A stretch of 55,687 nt of DNA from Galdieria sulphuraria (GCF_000341285.1 NW_005178408.1:1-55687), one strand, 5' to 3'; positions 1-12,109 are shown, counted from the stretch's first letter. The notes: a model not told the origin generated them from the sequence alone. Numbers and translations are program-made.

Positions 1-324
1 GTAAGATGATATGGAAGATAGTAGAACAACTCTCTTACAGTATACAAGCCATAGAAATAGTACCCATCAATCTAATTCACCACAAAAACTCATAGAAACC
101 TATTTCTTGTCTATTGTAAAAGAAAGTTTCTAGTTATGACAAGCAAGAAAATATTCCTGATTTCTCTCTATTGTCAATGTAAGTCTAGAAGTGTCAACGA
201 GATCAGTTCTACCAATCACCAAATAAAGCAACAGCTCCAACAATAAACATACACTCCTTTCGTCTCCTTTGAAAGTATTTCGGTCATTCATTTATTCGCT
301 GTTTTGTTGTGAATTGATTTCGGA

Positions 325-334
325 TTGGCGCGGC
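325..334 (+). promoter_or_regulatory. E2F-like element next to the start of the NTPase gene
   Basis: The sequence TTGGCGCGGC lies about 8 bases before the ATG at 342. It resembles the E2F/DP core (TTTSGCGC). It is GC-rich in otherwise AT-rich DNA, but a single match this close to the start codon could be chance or part of the leader. Confidence 0.25.
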
Positions 335-341
335 GTGTAAA

Positions 342-2831
342 ATGAGTTTGAACGAACCGTTGATAGATAGAAAAGAAGATGCTTATTCTATTCTTCGAAC
401 TTATTACGACCAGTTTTCTTCAGCTGGGGGAAAATTAGATCTTTTACGTCCTGCAGCTTGCTTCTCCCCTCACATTTTTGGGGCGGGCAAAAGCTTTGTA
501 GGTCAAAAATTTTTAGAGTTTTTAAAAAAATTCGCCGACGAAGAGGAAGAGCAGACGAAGACGGAGGTTTTCAACAAGAGCTCGTCGGGAAAAGTTGATG
601 CGAAGATTTTTTCTTGGAAGCAATTTGCGGAAAACACTTTGTCAGTTTGCTTTAAACTAGGAGAGAGCTTTTCTCGTGCTCCTTTTCCAAGGTTTCTAGA
701 GGCTTTGATGTATAACATAACTATGGCTACAGCCGAGTGTAATGGTAACACTGACCGAGAAAATGGAAAAGACACGGACGCAGCGATGAAGAAACCTAAT
801 ATCGCAGGAGCTATCCAGTATCTTCTCGAACAATTTCAGAAACAATATTTATTTTTGATGATAGACGAACTTAGCCACCTGAGTGACCTCACCAAATACT
901 ATAGTGAACTTACCATGAAACAGTTTGTCGAGTCCGATCCTGGTTATATCCCGTATCGCAAATTTTTTCGAACTGTATATGAGTTGCTTGATACAGGAAA
1001 AGTTATCTTGTATCTTGCTGGGCGAACTGCTGAAATCTCAGCCCGCCTGTCTGATGCTCGCTCCAGTAGAGTGAGTCTCCGTATGTTGCGGTTGAATCCC
1101 TTTAACCTCCATGATATTAACGAATATATTGAGCTGGCAACTTATGATGGAAAGTCCTTGAAGGACTGTTTATTGCCCTCTGATGAATTACGATATCGAT
1201 TCGTAGAATTGTTGAAGAAGAAGACAGGGGGTATTCCGTTGATTGTAAAGAATACTTTACTAGCCCTAGTAGGGAAACTTGCAAACTTATCTCAACCTGT
1301 TATCAACAATGACAATATGGAATTTTTATTAGATAGTGTCTTTGCAGATATACTAAATGAGTCGGGAACGTTTATTATTCCGGAGATATTAGATTCCGCA
1401 ACCCTTCTTCGATATGAATTTGTCTTTTTGAATTATCAACTCGGAACAATTTTCCCAATCGGATTTGCAACTACTCTATGTGGAACAAAAACTTATTTGA
1501 TGGACTTGGTTGCAACTTTTGGGTTTTATTCTGAAATTTGTGAAACTGACGGGATTGATTTGGGCACTAAGTTCAAGATTGGTTGTTGTGAATTTATATT
1601 GAGAGCTCATAGCAACTATAACTTTTTCCGTGAGGCTACTGAACTCTTTCCTTTATCTCCGTTTAGTTATATTCCCGACACTTCAACAGCAAAAGGAGTC
1701 TTCTTTGAATTTGTATTTATGAAGATCTTTCGCTTTCGCTTATTAACTTTTCTTCATTCTAATTCCTCGCCTATTGTACATTCTGCTATTCCAGGAATTT
1801 TCCAGGGTTCTTTTATTGAACAGGACAACGCTTCGTATTCTATAGAATCAACAAAATCTAATGATATACCCATCTTGAGAAATGTCTCTCATTCATTTTC
1901 TGATCATTATAGAGATTATTTACAACATTGTGGTATTTTTGTTCCAAAAGAGGGCAATTCGAGTGGCCCTGATGCATATGTTGTATTCCATAATGGACAA
2001 ACACGTTATGTTGTTGGATTTTCATTCAAATTTTATCACAAAACTAAATTGTCGAAAAAAAATATTAACAAAGAAACAAAAAAATTTTTTAAGGGAGTTG
2101 TTTCCGTTTTGAATGACGAATCTTTTTCATCTGTTCAACTTCGTTTTCAGTTTGTGGTAGTATGTACTAGATATGATCAATCTGTAGGTTTCTCTACCGA
2201 AGAACAGAACATTGTTGAAGATGCAAGTCGTTTGGTGACTCAACATTCTTCGGGATCAACTTTGAATGAAAGTAGTCGATCATGTCTGCAATTGGTAATT
2301 GTTTCTCAAAGGAACCTTGAAGTATATTTGGGAAGAGATAATGTCGAAACGTTGAGGAAAATTGGGGAAGCAAACCGAGGAGAGTTTTCTAAAGACTTTT
2401 CAGTATGGTGTAAAACTCTCTTTGAGTCGATGTCTAATGAATATGTTTCGCCTTTGGAAGCTGAGCAATCAACTGTTACTGTTAGAGTGGCTCGAAATAT
2501 AAGACCGAGAACCAATGAGGAGAATAGGATGCAAATGGAAGGTTTTCAAAGTGCTATGCAAGTGGCAGGTACTCGAGACGAAGCGACTACTTCTTCGGTT
2601 AGTTCGGTGCAACAAAATCCTTTTGACTGGATGAACTTTTTGAAAGCATATTGTCATTTAAATGAGGAAGAAGCGAGTAAATGTTATGAATGCCTTTGGA
2701 CTTTTTCAGAGCGAGACATTGGATTCATAAGTTCGGATATATTGCAACAAGTTGGTATCGATGATACGTTGTTGCGAGTCAAGGTTGTTGCTGGTATGAG
2801 AAATTATGTGAGAAACAATCCTCGAACTTGA
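342..2831 (+). CDS. P-loop NTPase with nuclease-like middle region and C-terminal SAM-like domain (Crinkler/RHS-type candidate)
   Basis: This is an uninterrupted 829-residue frame. A P-loop-like motif, IFGAGKSFVG, sits near residues 45-54. It keeps GKS but lacks the usual first glycine of Walker A. A good Walker B, LFLMIDELSHL, follows near 170-180. Residues about 540-620 (GPDAYVVF then GFSFKFYHK) resemble the strands of a PD-(D/E)xK nuclease fold, with a weak catalytic triad. The last 70 residues (FDWMNFLKAY to GIDDTLLRVKVVAGM) match the pattern of a SAM domain. NTPase plus nuclease-like domain is the architecture of Crinkler/RHS-type proteins; archaeal-type STAND ATPases are the main alternative. 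Family assignment is inference. The gene stands alone, with no intron seen, beside decayed sequence. Confidence 0.6.
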   Translation: MSLNEPLIDRKEDAYSILRTYYDQFSSAGGKLDLLRPAACFSPHIFGAGKSFVGQKFLEFLKKFADEEEEQTKTEVFNKSSSGKVDAKIFSWKQFAENTLSVCFKLGESFSRAPFPRFLEALMYNITMATAECNGNTDRENGKDTDAAMKKPNIAGAIQYLLEQFQKQYLFLMIDELSHLSDLTKYYSELTMKQFVESDPGYIPYRKFFRTVYELLDTGKVILYLAGRTAEISARLSDARSSRVSLRMLRLNPFNLHDINEYIELATYDGKSLKDCLLPSDELRYRFVELLKKKTGGIPLIVKNTLLALVGKLANLSQPVINNDNMEFLLDSVFADILNESGTFIIPEILDSATLLRYEFVFLNYQLGTIFPIGFATTLCGTKTYLMDLVATFGFYSEICETDGIDLGTKFKIGCCEFILRAHSNYNFFREATELFPLSPFSYIPDTSTAKGVFFEFVFMKIFRFRLLTFLHSNSSPIVHSAIPGIFQGSFIEQDNASYSIESTKSNDIPILRNVSHSFSDHYRDYLQHCGIFVPKEGNSSGPDAYVVFHNGQTRYVVGFSFKFYHKTKLSKKNINKETKKFFKGVVSVLNDESFSSVQLRFQFVVVCTRYDQSVGFSTEEQNIVEDASRLVTQHSSGSTLNESSRSCLQLVIVSQRNLEVYLGRDNVETLRKIGEANRGEFSKDFSVWCKTLFESMSNEYVSPLEAEQSTVTVRVARNIRPRTNEENRMQMEGFQSAMQVAGTRDEATTSSVSSVQQNPFDWMNFLKAYCHLNEEEASKCYECLWTFSERDIGFISSDILQQVGIDDTLLRVKVVAGMRNYVRNNPRT

Positions 2832-4467
2832 AATGTTCTATGTTCGTTTTTACAAATAAATATTCAAGTCTTGTGTATTCATAGCTTTTCTAATGCAAGT
2901 GTCCTTTCGTTGAATACGAAATATTTCAACTGAAGAAACCGCCATTCATTAACTGTGATATAAGAGCAGTACTTAGCATTGTTTTGAGCATCTCTAATCT
3001 ATGCAACATGGACTCACAATTCGGTACTGCAAAACAATATTGAAATATCCATGTATTTGCAGTAGATAAGATGAGGATGAACTTTCATCTTCTGAGCCAT
3101 TTAGATAGAACCAATGATTTGACTTGGCTCATATTCTGGAATATATTTGGGTGTTTCTACTTGTTGCAAAAGTGAAAAATTTTTCTAAGAGCACTGTTTG
3201 ATCTCTTGAAAGAGGTTTGAATGTCTAAAAGAGAAAACACTTGGAAAATATCTCCTTCAAGTTATGCATATCTCATAAAGGGATGAGTCTCAAGTTTTCT
3301 TTTTTTGAAGATAGGTGAAATATTTCAGGATAAGAAAGAACTGTAAGCTGTCTCAAAAATACTATTTTTTGAGGTGGTCTACGATGAGTAGGTTGACTAT
3401 AAGAAGCTGACCCAAGGATATAAAATCTTGCGCTGATAGATGGATACACATTCTACTTACGATAAGAAGGATTGAAGGTCAAGAGTTACAATTATCTTGG
3501 TTCGATCGCAACATGAACAATCAATCATATGATAGTTTTGAACTTAAGTGGAAGTTTTAACAGTTTCCTTTCCTTGCACGGATACTTCGAGATTCGCTTC
3601 TATCTTCTATTATGCAAAGAAAATATTCTTCATTTTCCAAAATTTCCAACAGTATTTTCTCTTGCTCGATGAAGAACATCTGACAAAACCGAGTTTTATC
3701 TAATATGCCAAATAGCACATGAACTATCGTCAATTTTGGTCATAATCATTGAAAGAGAGAGTGGGATCGAGCTGAAGTTGATAGACTATAAAAAACGAAT
3801 TGTTGATTGTAGAAAGAGTCCTTATGTAAGCCTTCATATACACGTAAAACCATCATGAGTCTTTTTGAGGTAAATTGCACTCTTACACTCTGTTATGTAT
3901 GATGATACTCAACGTGCCAAGATATTCATAGAGAACGATGATATCGTTGAAGTAATAAAAGTTTGTAAAGGAAGAATGGATGAAACGTGCTCTCTAAAGA
4001 GCCAAAGAGCACCTTGCTCTCCAAGACAAACCCACCCTCAAGTTGTCTTTTAGTTGAGTTCTTCCAAGGCCATATGCGTATTGGTGAAAGATGCCTGTAT
4101 ATTTATTCTTAGAAGACTTGTTGTGATAATAAAAATTTCTTTTATGGCTTTCGTGATAACGGTACTGTGGAAAGGAGCCGCATCTAGTTGTATGATAGTT
4201 CTATATTAAAAGCTTTTGAAAGATATTATCAATAGTTGTAAAATTACGCCAAAGAGAGAACCTCATTGATCAGCAACTTACATCCAGTATCTCTCAAAAC
4301 AATGGTTTGATAAGCCCTTCTTTCCACAACACGTATCAAAAACAAAGTTCATTCTATCATTCGTGTCATTCTCAACTTGTAAGTCAGCAATCAAAGTCTT
4401 CTGAAAAGTCTTGTTTGAGGAAAAGTCTGTTTTATATCTCTACCAACTAACATCTTGTCTTAACTTT
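2832..4467. other. Intergenic stretch without an intact gene
   Basis: No convincing intact reading frame is present on either strand. On the minus strand between about 3900 and 4200 there are short protein-like stretches interrupted by stops. These could be the far 3' end of the decayed locus that begins near 7036. No RNA gene or clear repeat was recognised. Confidence 0.5.
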
Positions 4468-7036
4468 TCATCTCTGCTGTTCTCCTAAATATGGCTTAAA
4501 GTCTTCTGGAATATCTTCCAATGTTATAAAATCAATGAACGATGGAGCATTAGATGTGCTGGCTTCATTCTTTCTCAGTGGAGTGACATACAAAATACAT
4601 ATTCGGTCTCTATAACATTGGCCATTACTCTCTGTTACTTCAAAATCTATTATAGTATCCGACTCATCTCGAATAGTCGATACTTGATAGTCGGACTGAC
4701 CAAAAAGTGCTTTTAGTAAAGAAGCGAGATGTGAACTTTCAGGTGATCCAAACAAGTGCTCCATTCGAGCAAAGTCTCTGCTGTGTTCTGGAATAGATGA
4801 AATAGAAGCTTGAAAAAGGTACAATGTCCAATATCTAACCTTCCATTCGACATAAGCAAAATCGAACAGAGAATAATTCGTCATAAACCGGACCCAACAG
4901 GTATTCGTTATTTTCGATGCAAAAAAAAATAAAACTGCTTTCCATCAAATCTTATCCACTTCCTACTTTCCAGGTTTATCGTTTGCAAACAGGCTCTTGA
5001 ACTAAGTTCAAGTTTTGGACATTTGCAAAGGCACCACAGGAAAAAGAGCTGCTCAAAATGGTCACCCTTTTCTATTCCTTCCGACGTTCGGAAACTGTTT
5101 AATAGTTCAATAAGATGATCTTAACTGAAAAAACAGTTGAAAAAGTGTCAAAAAGAATGTTACGTGCCATGCTGTTGTAAAAACGTAAGAGTCCGTTCTT
5201 CATAGTAATGAACAGACCACGCTCACGATAGGCACCATCACATACATACAGTTCCATAGGATATCCTTCAAGAAACAACTGACGACGCAATCGATAAAAC
5301 TCAGCTTTGTCTTTCAACAAGTCGACGTAATCTTTATATTTCTGTTTCATTTCTGGGTAGTCATAATTTCTAAAAACTCCAGTCAATTGCTCAAAATTGG
5401 CATCTGGTTGTCGTGAGTGCTATTATTCGCGCTATTATTCTAGGAACCAATTCTGTAAGTTGAACAACATCTGGCAAATATTGACAAAGAAGAGTTGGAT
5501 AATTATTTAAATTTTGCCGCAGTTCAAACTCTTCCGAATCTAATGGCTCCATATAATACTTGACGGTTGTAAACTACCGGCAAATTTATCTTCAAATTCA
5601 CGATATTGCGAGCAAGCGATAAGAATTCTGCAAGAAAACTACCAAAGTTAACAGAGAGATTGATATAAAAAGAGAACAGTTTCTTATTGTACTCATCACT
5701 TCCATTTTCGTGTAAAACCAAAAAAAGTCGAGCCAAATGTTTTTTGTATTTCCTCGTTTTCAGGTCAAAATATATAATATTTTTGAAGAGGAGCGCCATT
5801 CAAAGAATCATAGCTTGATGCATGCATTAAAACTGGGCATCTCATCTAGAATATATCTACATTCATAAAAAGTAACATTTTCAAGTAAAGTGAAGTTACT
5901 TGCGAGGTACTCTTAACATCATTTAACCATAGAGCAATGTTTTCAATATACTGAAGGGGAACCCTACAATACTTGAAAACATCGCGGTGAGGTACAGATC
6001 TATGCTCTTCTCTAGACCACCTGCGGCTGAGAGAACAATCTGCTTGGGTCGAAAGTTGAAACTATTTTCACCAAAACCTTCAATGAGACTATGCCAATTC
6101 TTAATAAACTCTCGTCACAACAAAATTCTGGAGATTTTGCCTGCAAGTCGTTCTACTGAAAAATCATAGGTGAACTCTTTAGGAATAACCAGCTGTGTAA
6201 TATCTGCGCAACGTTAAAGACTTCTCCCTATTTCTACTTTTTCTCCAACAATCGAGGCTACGGTTTTGAGTCTACAATTTTCTGAGAAGTCAGATAAACC
6301 CATTCGCCAGAAGCTACTATGCTTTTTTGGTCAATCTTAAACCTGCCAGGTAGAAATATCTCAAAGTCAACAAATCTTCCAAAGACACTATCACAACTCT
6401 GTGTGACTCCAGAAAGCAAGAAGCCTCCATATGTACAAAAGTCACTGTTGCAAGAACTGGTAGGCTTCATATTCAAATACGACAAAGGTTTTGTAAAACT
6501 TTTGCTCCACAAACGAAAGTCTCTTGTTCCTTACTTTACCTTTTTTCGACTTTGTTTTGATTGTACACTACTTGTGAAAAAAAAAGTAGAGTCAAACGAC
6601 AAAGCAAAGCAACTGACAAACTACCCATCAATCTGTCCGCCAACTCGATTCCATCACAACTCCCATAATTTTTCTATTTGTAACTTTCATGACTTGCTCT
6701 ATAAGAATTTCGTGCCTTGAAAGAAAATTACTACAAGTTGAAAGTGTCAAGAAATATTGTTTTACAGAATGCAAAGCTGTTTTAAAATGCAGCATTTGTT
6801 TCTAAAATGAAAGTAGTTTTGTTTTCAATCATTGTTAGCACTTGAATCACTCGTTTTGAAGGTAATAAGGACTGTCTTCTAATCACTATCCGGCTCAGAG
6901 AGTGCGTAAGTTTGCCAAAGATCTTTTCTATGGCTGACTTGTCATCTTGTCTTGATACCTGTAAGCAGTATTTTAGGAGTAGCCTTGAAGTCTTCTCCTT
7001 TATTACAAAATATATTGTACGATGAAATAGAAACAA
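4468..7036 (-). pseudogene. Decayed protein-coding locus, family not recognised
   Basis: Several minus-strand stretches read like normal protein with mixed charge and hydrophobic periodicity. Examples are around 6258-6512 (FGRFVDFEIFLPGRFKIDQK), 6060-6180 (EFTYDFSVERLAGKISRIL), 5524-5799, 5099-5386 (LFLEGYPMELYVCDGAY) and 4468-4884. They keep one order and strand but are separated by stops and frame changes that do not look like splice sites, so the locus appears to be one broken gene with many interruptions. I do not recognise the family. A rapidly evolving multi-exon gene is the alternative, but too many junctions lack GT/AG signals. Confidence 0.45.
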
Positions 7037-9185
7037 TTTCTAAGCATATGCACGATAAACGTCTTCTAGAAAGGAGTCTGGGTCTATTTTAAAGTGTCTT
7101 GTTGTCGTTGCATTTTATAGTTGGTTTCCAAATTGTTTGCTCGAAGAATGTCCAGTTGCTTGCAGTATTTAAGATACCCAGAAGGAAACAAGATGAGATT
7201 GACTGTCATGAAAATAAATGCAATCACCTTGATTCTCACGAGACTCGATGAAGATTTCTTTTTTTTCTCTTTCTTAAATTGCATCTTTGATGTCCAATGT
7301 TGAAAGATGATTGTTGTCAATTTTTGGTTGTGAATGGAGCTGCCAATGCTGAAAATATTTCAACGTAATGTTTCTTTGTTTCTGAATATTTGTTCTGTCA
7401 CATTGGAAACAAATACTGAACATGAGTTCGATTTAATTCTTTGAAAAGTTCTGAAAGTCTTTCTTGAACTTTTGACGCAATCACGCATTTCGACAATCTT
7501 TGAAATATTTTTTGTATTTCATCTTTCAATCCCCATTGAACTAGACAAAACGAAAGTTCGATATTGTTTTTCGACGGCATAAGAGTTATTCTTTTTCGTA
7601 TATGTCTTTATTTTCTGTTCTCCTTTCCAAAAAGTTCCGTCTTCAGTTCCTTGTTTTATGTTTTCTGCTTTCAATATCTCCTCTTCTTGCAGTTTTTCTT
7701 CTTGAATATACAAATTGTTCCCTCATAATGGTAAATACTTGATGATCTCTCTAGGTATTTTTCTTTCGAACCTTTCTACATGTGAAGCATAGCTTATTCT
7801 TCATTTTTGTTTCTTACATATTCTAATATTTGACATTTTTCGTATTTTGAACTTTGACTATTGCCTTCTTTGCTTATTCAACTGGAAACTGTCAATATTC
7901 TAGTTTTTTGGAGTATTTTTTTATCAGGTTTTTTTACAGATCTGTCTGCTGCTTTTTACTTACATGCACTCGACATTTTTGTATTTGCTCTGTGGTTTCA
8001 ATGCAAACGAGTGACTTTGATAGTATGAAAAACGAACAATCAATCAATGTACTAAAATAGGTCATCTTCAGAAGTCTTCATCCATTTTCTTTCTAATCTT
8101 TTCTGCAGTATTTTCGTCTTTCTTATCAATGTACTCCGCAACTCTCTATCTCTGCTCATTTCTATTGTTTTTTTTTGAGCCAAGCCTCTTGTTCGTAAAG
8201 AATAGACAAAGATTTTCATTACAGACACAATGTTACTGAATCTCTAAAAAAATATCCCAGTTACAATGCCTTGGAAGTTTATAAACATCGTTTACTTGAA
8301 ACTCTTTCATAGACCCATTCAATGTCTCAGTATGAGCAGTTTATACCGATTCTTGTTTACGACTACGCTTTTGGTATCCTTGATACATAAAATAGAAACC
8401 AAATTTGAACAAATTGTATCAGAAGCTATTTTCGACGATAAGTAATCAATCCATTTTATTACAAAATATATGATCAGACTTTATTTCATGTAGAATGATT
8501 GGAAGTTGCTCAACGAAATCCTTTTTGTCAACTCCATAAAAAGATGTTTCCTTTTAATAAACTGTGAAATCTCTTCTATAGAGTTGTGTAGTTCATTATG
8601 ACAGTCGAACAGAATACTGAACCACGTCGTTTCCTTAGTTCAGATCCTCATTTGACAAAATAAATGAATAGTGGAGAAATTCAGACTCGGGAGGATGCAC
8701 AACACCCGCACAAAGTAACCTAAAGTTTCTACATCCCTACTTCTTACTTGGGAGATTGAGAATCTTAAAAAGATAACCTATGAATTGTGTCATTTTCATC
8801 GGATTGAATTGCCTTTTAAAGACTTATTTGCACTTGTTATCTTCACAAAAAAGTAGGAAACATAACAAAACTGAGTACATTAACCAAGCTTCAGAATTTG
8901 AAATGGATTTAGCCAAGCAGATGGCAGGGTGGAACATAATTTCTTACTCAACTAATTTCACAGAAACAAAGATACAACATCTTTATCAAACTTGCATTCA
9001 CAAAGCGCAACAACACAATAGCACAAAACCAAATGATAATTCTAAATTCAATCATTCTGGCAAAGTGAAAAAAAAACAATTGTCTTGTAGTATCAACATC
9101 AATACCCTTCAAAATAGTTTGTTCTTGAACTCAAAAGATTTCATGAAACCCTGCAAAATACTAGCATAAAAAGGCTTCGACCTCT
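7037..9185. other. Gene-poor, low-complexity stretch
   Basis: The stretch is AT-rich with T-rich runs, and only short open frames occur on both strands. A 129-codon frame at 8780-9169 is open but rich in Asn, Lys, Ser and Thr, with no domain-like pattern. No RNA gene, tandem repeat or intact gene could be supported. Confidence 0.45.
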
Positions 9186-9189
9186 TCTT

Positions 9190-9510
9190 TTTAAAGAACA
9201 ACTCACAATGCATTTCAAAGTATGGCAAAGCCCTCCGCGAATCTGTTATAAGACTATCCCCATAGCTGAGAGTGGTTCGTTTTGAAAAATGAAATAAACA
9301 GCAACTAGCAAAAGAAGAGGCATAGAGCAATCTTGAGCCACTGAGAGGTAACTTCGTTCCAAAATGAAACTCTCCAATGTGAGAACGACATTAAAGAAGA
9401 AATAATAACAGCAATGTATCCAAATAACCCTTATAAACGTTGGATCGGATGCCATTCGAAGCCCGATGAGGACGGAAGTAATGCAGTAGATGGCAAACGA
9501 GCACAAAACT
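9190..9510 (-). pseudogene. Partial, decayed second copy of the PrsW-type protease gene
   Basis: The DNA and its minus-strand translation align with the 3' half of the intact gene at 11198-12109. Both copies contain GAGAGTGGTTCGTTTTGAAA, and the protein stretch LLVAVYFIF is identical. Similarity runs past the stop into the 3' flank, so the copy arose by DNA duplication. The 5' half, which carries the EExxK motif of the intact copy, is not recognisable here. A stop lies upstream of the conserved part, and a one-base length difference changes the C-terminal frame. Both histidines equivalent to His207 and His242 of the intact protein are tyrosines, so even an expressed fragment should be inactive as a protease. 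Confidence 0.75.
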
Positions 9511-9659
9511 CAACCAATACATGATGTTGGTTACCAGTTAAAAAAACTCTACAAGAACTCTGCGAACAACTTAAGAAGTAAAACTGTGTTAAAAAAAGGA
9601 GAGTTACCAAAGGAAGATTCAATATTCCAATATAATAACTCAGAAAGTGACACAAGTCA

Positions 9660-10270
9660 TAAAGATCCAACTTGATCCAAGCAAAACGTTCTCTTTCCCG
9701 TAGAGAAAAAACTCGTGATACTCATCCATCATGAGCAGATTTGGAAAGCGTCTAGACTCAAGTAAGAGTCTTACAATGGTTGCATGGCTATACTTCTTTT
9801 TGGCACTCCCAAGTCCACCTATTGAGTGAGAATGTATCCTTGAATATCGACCCCTTCCATATTTTTCCTATCAGAATATTTCCAGTCCAACATTACTAAA
9901 CTATCATTGTTAAGACACTTGATCACGGAAAGGTAAAGTTTCGCCATAGCAGCTTCGTCTAGATACATTTTGCAGAAAACACTTGTTCTCCCGAAAAGCT
10001 GAACAATCCACCCCAAATGAAAACCAAAAATAACGAAAAATAAAGTTTCACGCTCTTCCCAGCCTTCCAAGCAGTTGAAAATATTCAAATGTTGTTCTCA
10101 CCACTTCTTTCAGTAATTGCCTAACTAGATGGTTTCATCTTTTTTGAATTTCTTAGCAACCTTCTTCTGTCAAACAATTTTTCTTCAAAGTTCTTCGGTT
10201 GCAAAAGCTTAAGGACTTCAGAAACTTCCTCTGTGCTTATACTTCAAACATAAGTGGATAACCCCCAGTC
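9660..10270 (-). pseudogene. Decayed locus with a Walker-B-like segment
   Basis: Minus-strand protein-like stretches run in order from about 10270 down to 9660 and are separated by interruptions. The first is charged (EEVSEVLKLLQPKNFEEKLF). The second is a longer open stretch at 9819-10088 (MYLDEAAMAKLYLSVIKCL). The last is 9660-9830 (RFPNLLMMDEYHEFFLYGK). The hydrophobic-MMDEY pattern resembles a Walker B strand, so a broken ATPase is possible. No reliable P-loop remains and I cannot name the family. Confidence 0.35.
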
Positions 10271-11197
10271 ACTGGTTAGCAAGTAGATCGATATCTATAT
10301 AGTTCCCCGTTCGAACAAGCCTACTAGTCGAATGCAACTTTGAATTTCGTAGTACGAGTTTTAACGATGGAATAGGAATAAAGACCAAACTACGCACAGA
10401 AAGAGAGACTATGACATTGTCTATCCATCCTAACCCTGGTGCTGTTGGTCTCTTTACCACTCTTTCGGAAACGGCAGAAAAAACAGAGAAACCTGACGTA
10501 CAAGTTGAAAATATGGGAGAAGAGCCTCGATCTAAAACTGCTATTCTTTGTACTGAGAGAGATCCTGAGGATTCACCTCCTCTGATACTATGCGATCCAT
10601 TATCAGCTTCGGAGGTTGCTCCACTTTGGAACGAGAAGGCCTTGAGAAAGGACAATCCTTCTTTATTACTCGAGATAGCGTAAAGAATTGACACATTTCG
10701 ACCACTCTACAGAAGGTAATCCACAAAGAAGACGAGTACTCCAATAGTCAGTAGAAACGCGACCAAATAGTGTGTCGTTAGGGTTTAGCAAAGGAAAGGG
10801 TTCATACCTTGTTTCTTGTCACGACTTTGCTCAGAAATCCCCTACAGTCAGACACTCCTCTGTAATGGAACTCTAAAGGACCTTCCTGAAACCGACACAT
10901 TTGCGTGAAGAACCCAATTTTATTTCGTTGAGAACAACTTCGCAAAGGTCAGGCGACTTTCTTTCCGATGGTCCCGCTACAGAAGCGATACTCGCCGGAG
11001 TCTGCACGACACTGCAGACCATTCTTTGACAAAGTCACTCAATGACAACTTTTATCGATCAGTTTATTGCTGGGACTTAATCGAATAGGGTAAGCATTGT
11101 TACAAGACAGAGAATCTCGTTCCTTCTTGAATATTTTTTCAAGAAGAGAGTTGAAAGGAGACTCAATTTTACAGATAGCATTGCAATGTTATGCATT
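10271..11197. other. Stretch without a supported gene
   Basis: Both strands are open for about 90-140 codons around 10269-10694. Neither translation shows domain-like patterning, and the overlap means at most one could be real. The last ~60 bases are the 3' flank of the PrsW gene, which is also conserved in the decayed copy near 9190. Confidence 0.4.
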
Positions 11198-12109
11198 TTA
11201 GCGTATAACGAAACCTTCGGCCAGTCTGCTATAAGACTGTTCCAATAGTTGAGAGTGGTTCGTTTTGAAAATGAAATAAACAGCAACTAGCACAAGAAGA
11301 GGTAGAGTGCAAGCTTGAACCACCAACGAATAACTTTCTTCTAGAATGAAATCCTCCGATGTAACAAGAATATTGCAGAAGAAATGATAACACCAAGGTA
11401 TCCAGATAATATGTACATATCGGTGAAGAAAAGAAAGATTTGTTGGAACGGATACCATTCGAAATGCAATGAAAACAGCAGTACTGCAATGAAAAGCAAA
11501 TTTGCAAAAAAGAGACCAAAACTCAATCAATATGCTAGAGAAAGTCCAAGCTCGTTTGGAAAAATAGTACGAGTCTAGCATCTGGTTACTCTGCTCTCCT
11601 ATTGCAACACCCGCACCCACAGCTACTGCTTGTGCTACGAAGTTTTTGAGACTGTCTAAATGTCCTTGCTTTACTGCAATATATTTCACAGTTTCTTCTG
11701 TAAAAGCGCCTTGAAAGAACATAACCAAGTAAAGAATTGCAGTTTGCCAGCTGAAAGGAGTGTCGGAGTATGGAAATCCATAGGCTCCTGAAATTTTTAC
11801 TAGCGCTACTACGAAGAGAGTGTTAAGTACCGGCACTGCGATGGAAAGTATGGTAGTCACAGCAAAGGAGTCAAACAGAAGCCATATATTCGAAGCTCTT
11901 AGGAAACGCACCACAAGATACAAAGCAAGAACTACCTCTACTAGAATACCGGGGAGCCAGAAAAGAAAAAGAAGGACCTCTTTGTTATAAATAAGTCGGA
12001 AAAGAGTTGGGGTCGAACCTAATAAGCAGTATAATATATTTCTAAAAGCTTGCGGCTGGGTTGTGCTATCTGAACTATTTCCCTCCATGTTAACCAATTT
12101 TTCTTTCAA
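11198..12109 (-). CDS. PrsW-type intramembrane protease
   Basis: This is a single-exon, 303-residue membrane protein with about seven hydrophobic segments. It carries the ordered motifs of the PrsW/CPBP (CAAX-like) membrane protease superfamily. EExxK appears as FTEETVK (Glu138, Glu139, Lys142). A Gly-rich helix has GAGVAIGEQ (Glu172), a histidine lies in FAFHCSTAVF (His207), and HxxxN appears as YHFFCN (His242, Asn246). In characterised relatives these residues form the active site within the membrane and cut membrane-anchored substrates. The substrate here is unknown. The gene is divergently arranged with a small secreted-protein gene (start codons 160 bases apart), and a dead partial copy lies 2 kb away, so the family may be expanding and decaying here. 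Superfamily placement is firm on motifs; exact family is inference. Confidence 0.75.
   Translation of the reverse strand: MKEKLVNMEGNSSDSTTQPQAFRNILYCLLGSTPTLFRLIYNKEVLLFLFWLPGILVEVVLALYLVVRFLRASNIWLLFDSFAVTTILSIAVPVLNTLFVVALVKISGAYGFPYSDTPFSWQTAILYLVMFFQGAFTEETVKYIAVKQGHLDSLKNFVAQAVAVGAGVAIGEQSNQMLDSYYFSKRAWTFSSILIEFWSLFCKFAFHCSTAVFIAFRMVSVPTNLSFLHRYVHIIWIPWCYHFFCNILVTSEDFILEESYSLVVQACTLPLLVLVAVYFIFKTNHSQLLEQSYSRLAEGFVIR

Noticed and set aside
8780-9169. 129-codon plus-strand frame
   Set aside because: Biased Asn/Lys/Ser/Thr composition typical of AT-rich noncoding DNA; no motif, signal or ordered region.
10269-10694. Overlapping open frames on both strands (141 codons minus, 90 codons plus)
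   Set aside because: Both translations look random, no domain-like pattern or splice context, and they exclude each other.
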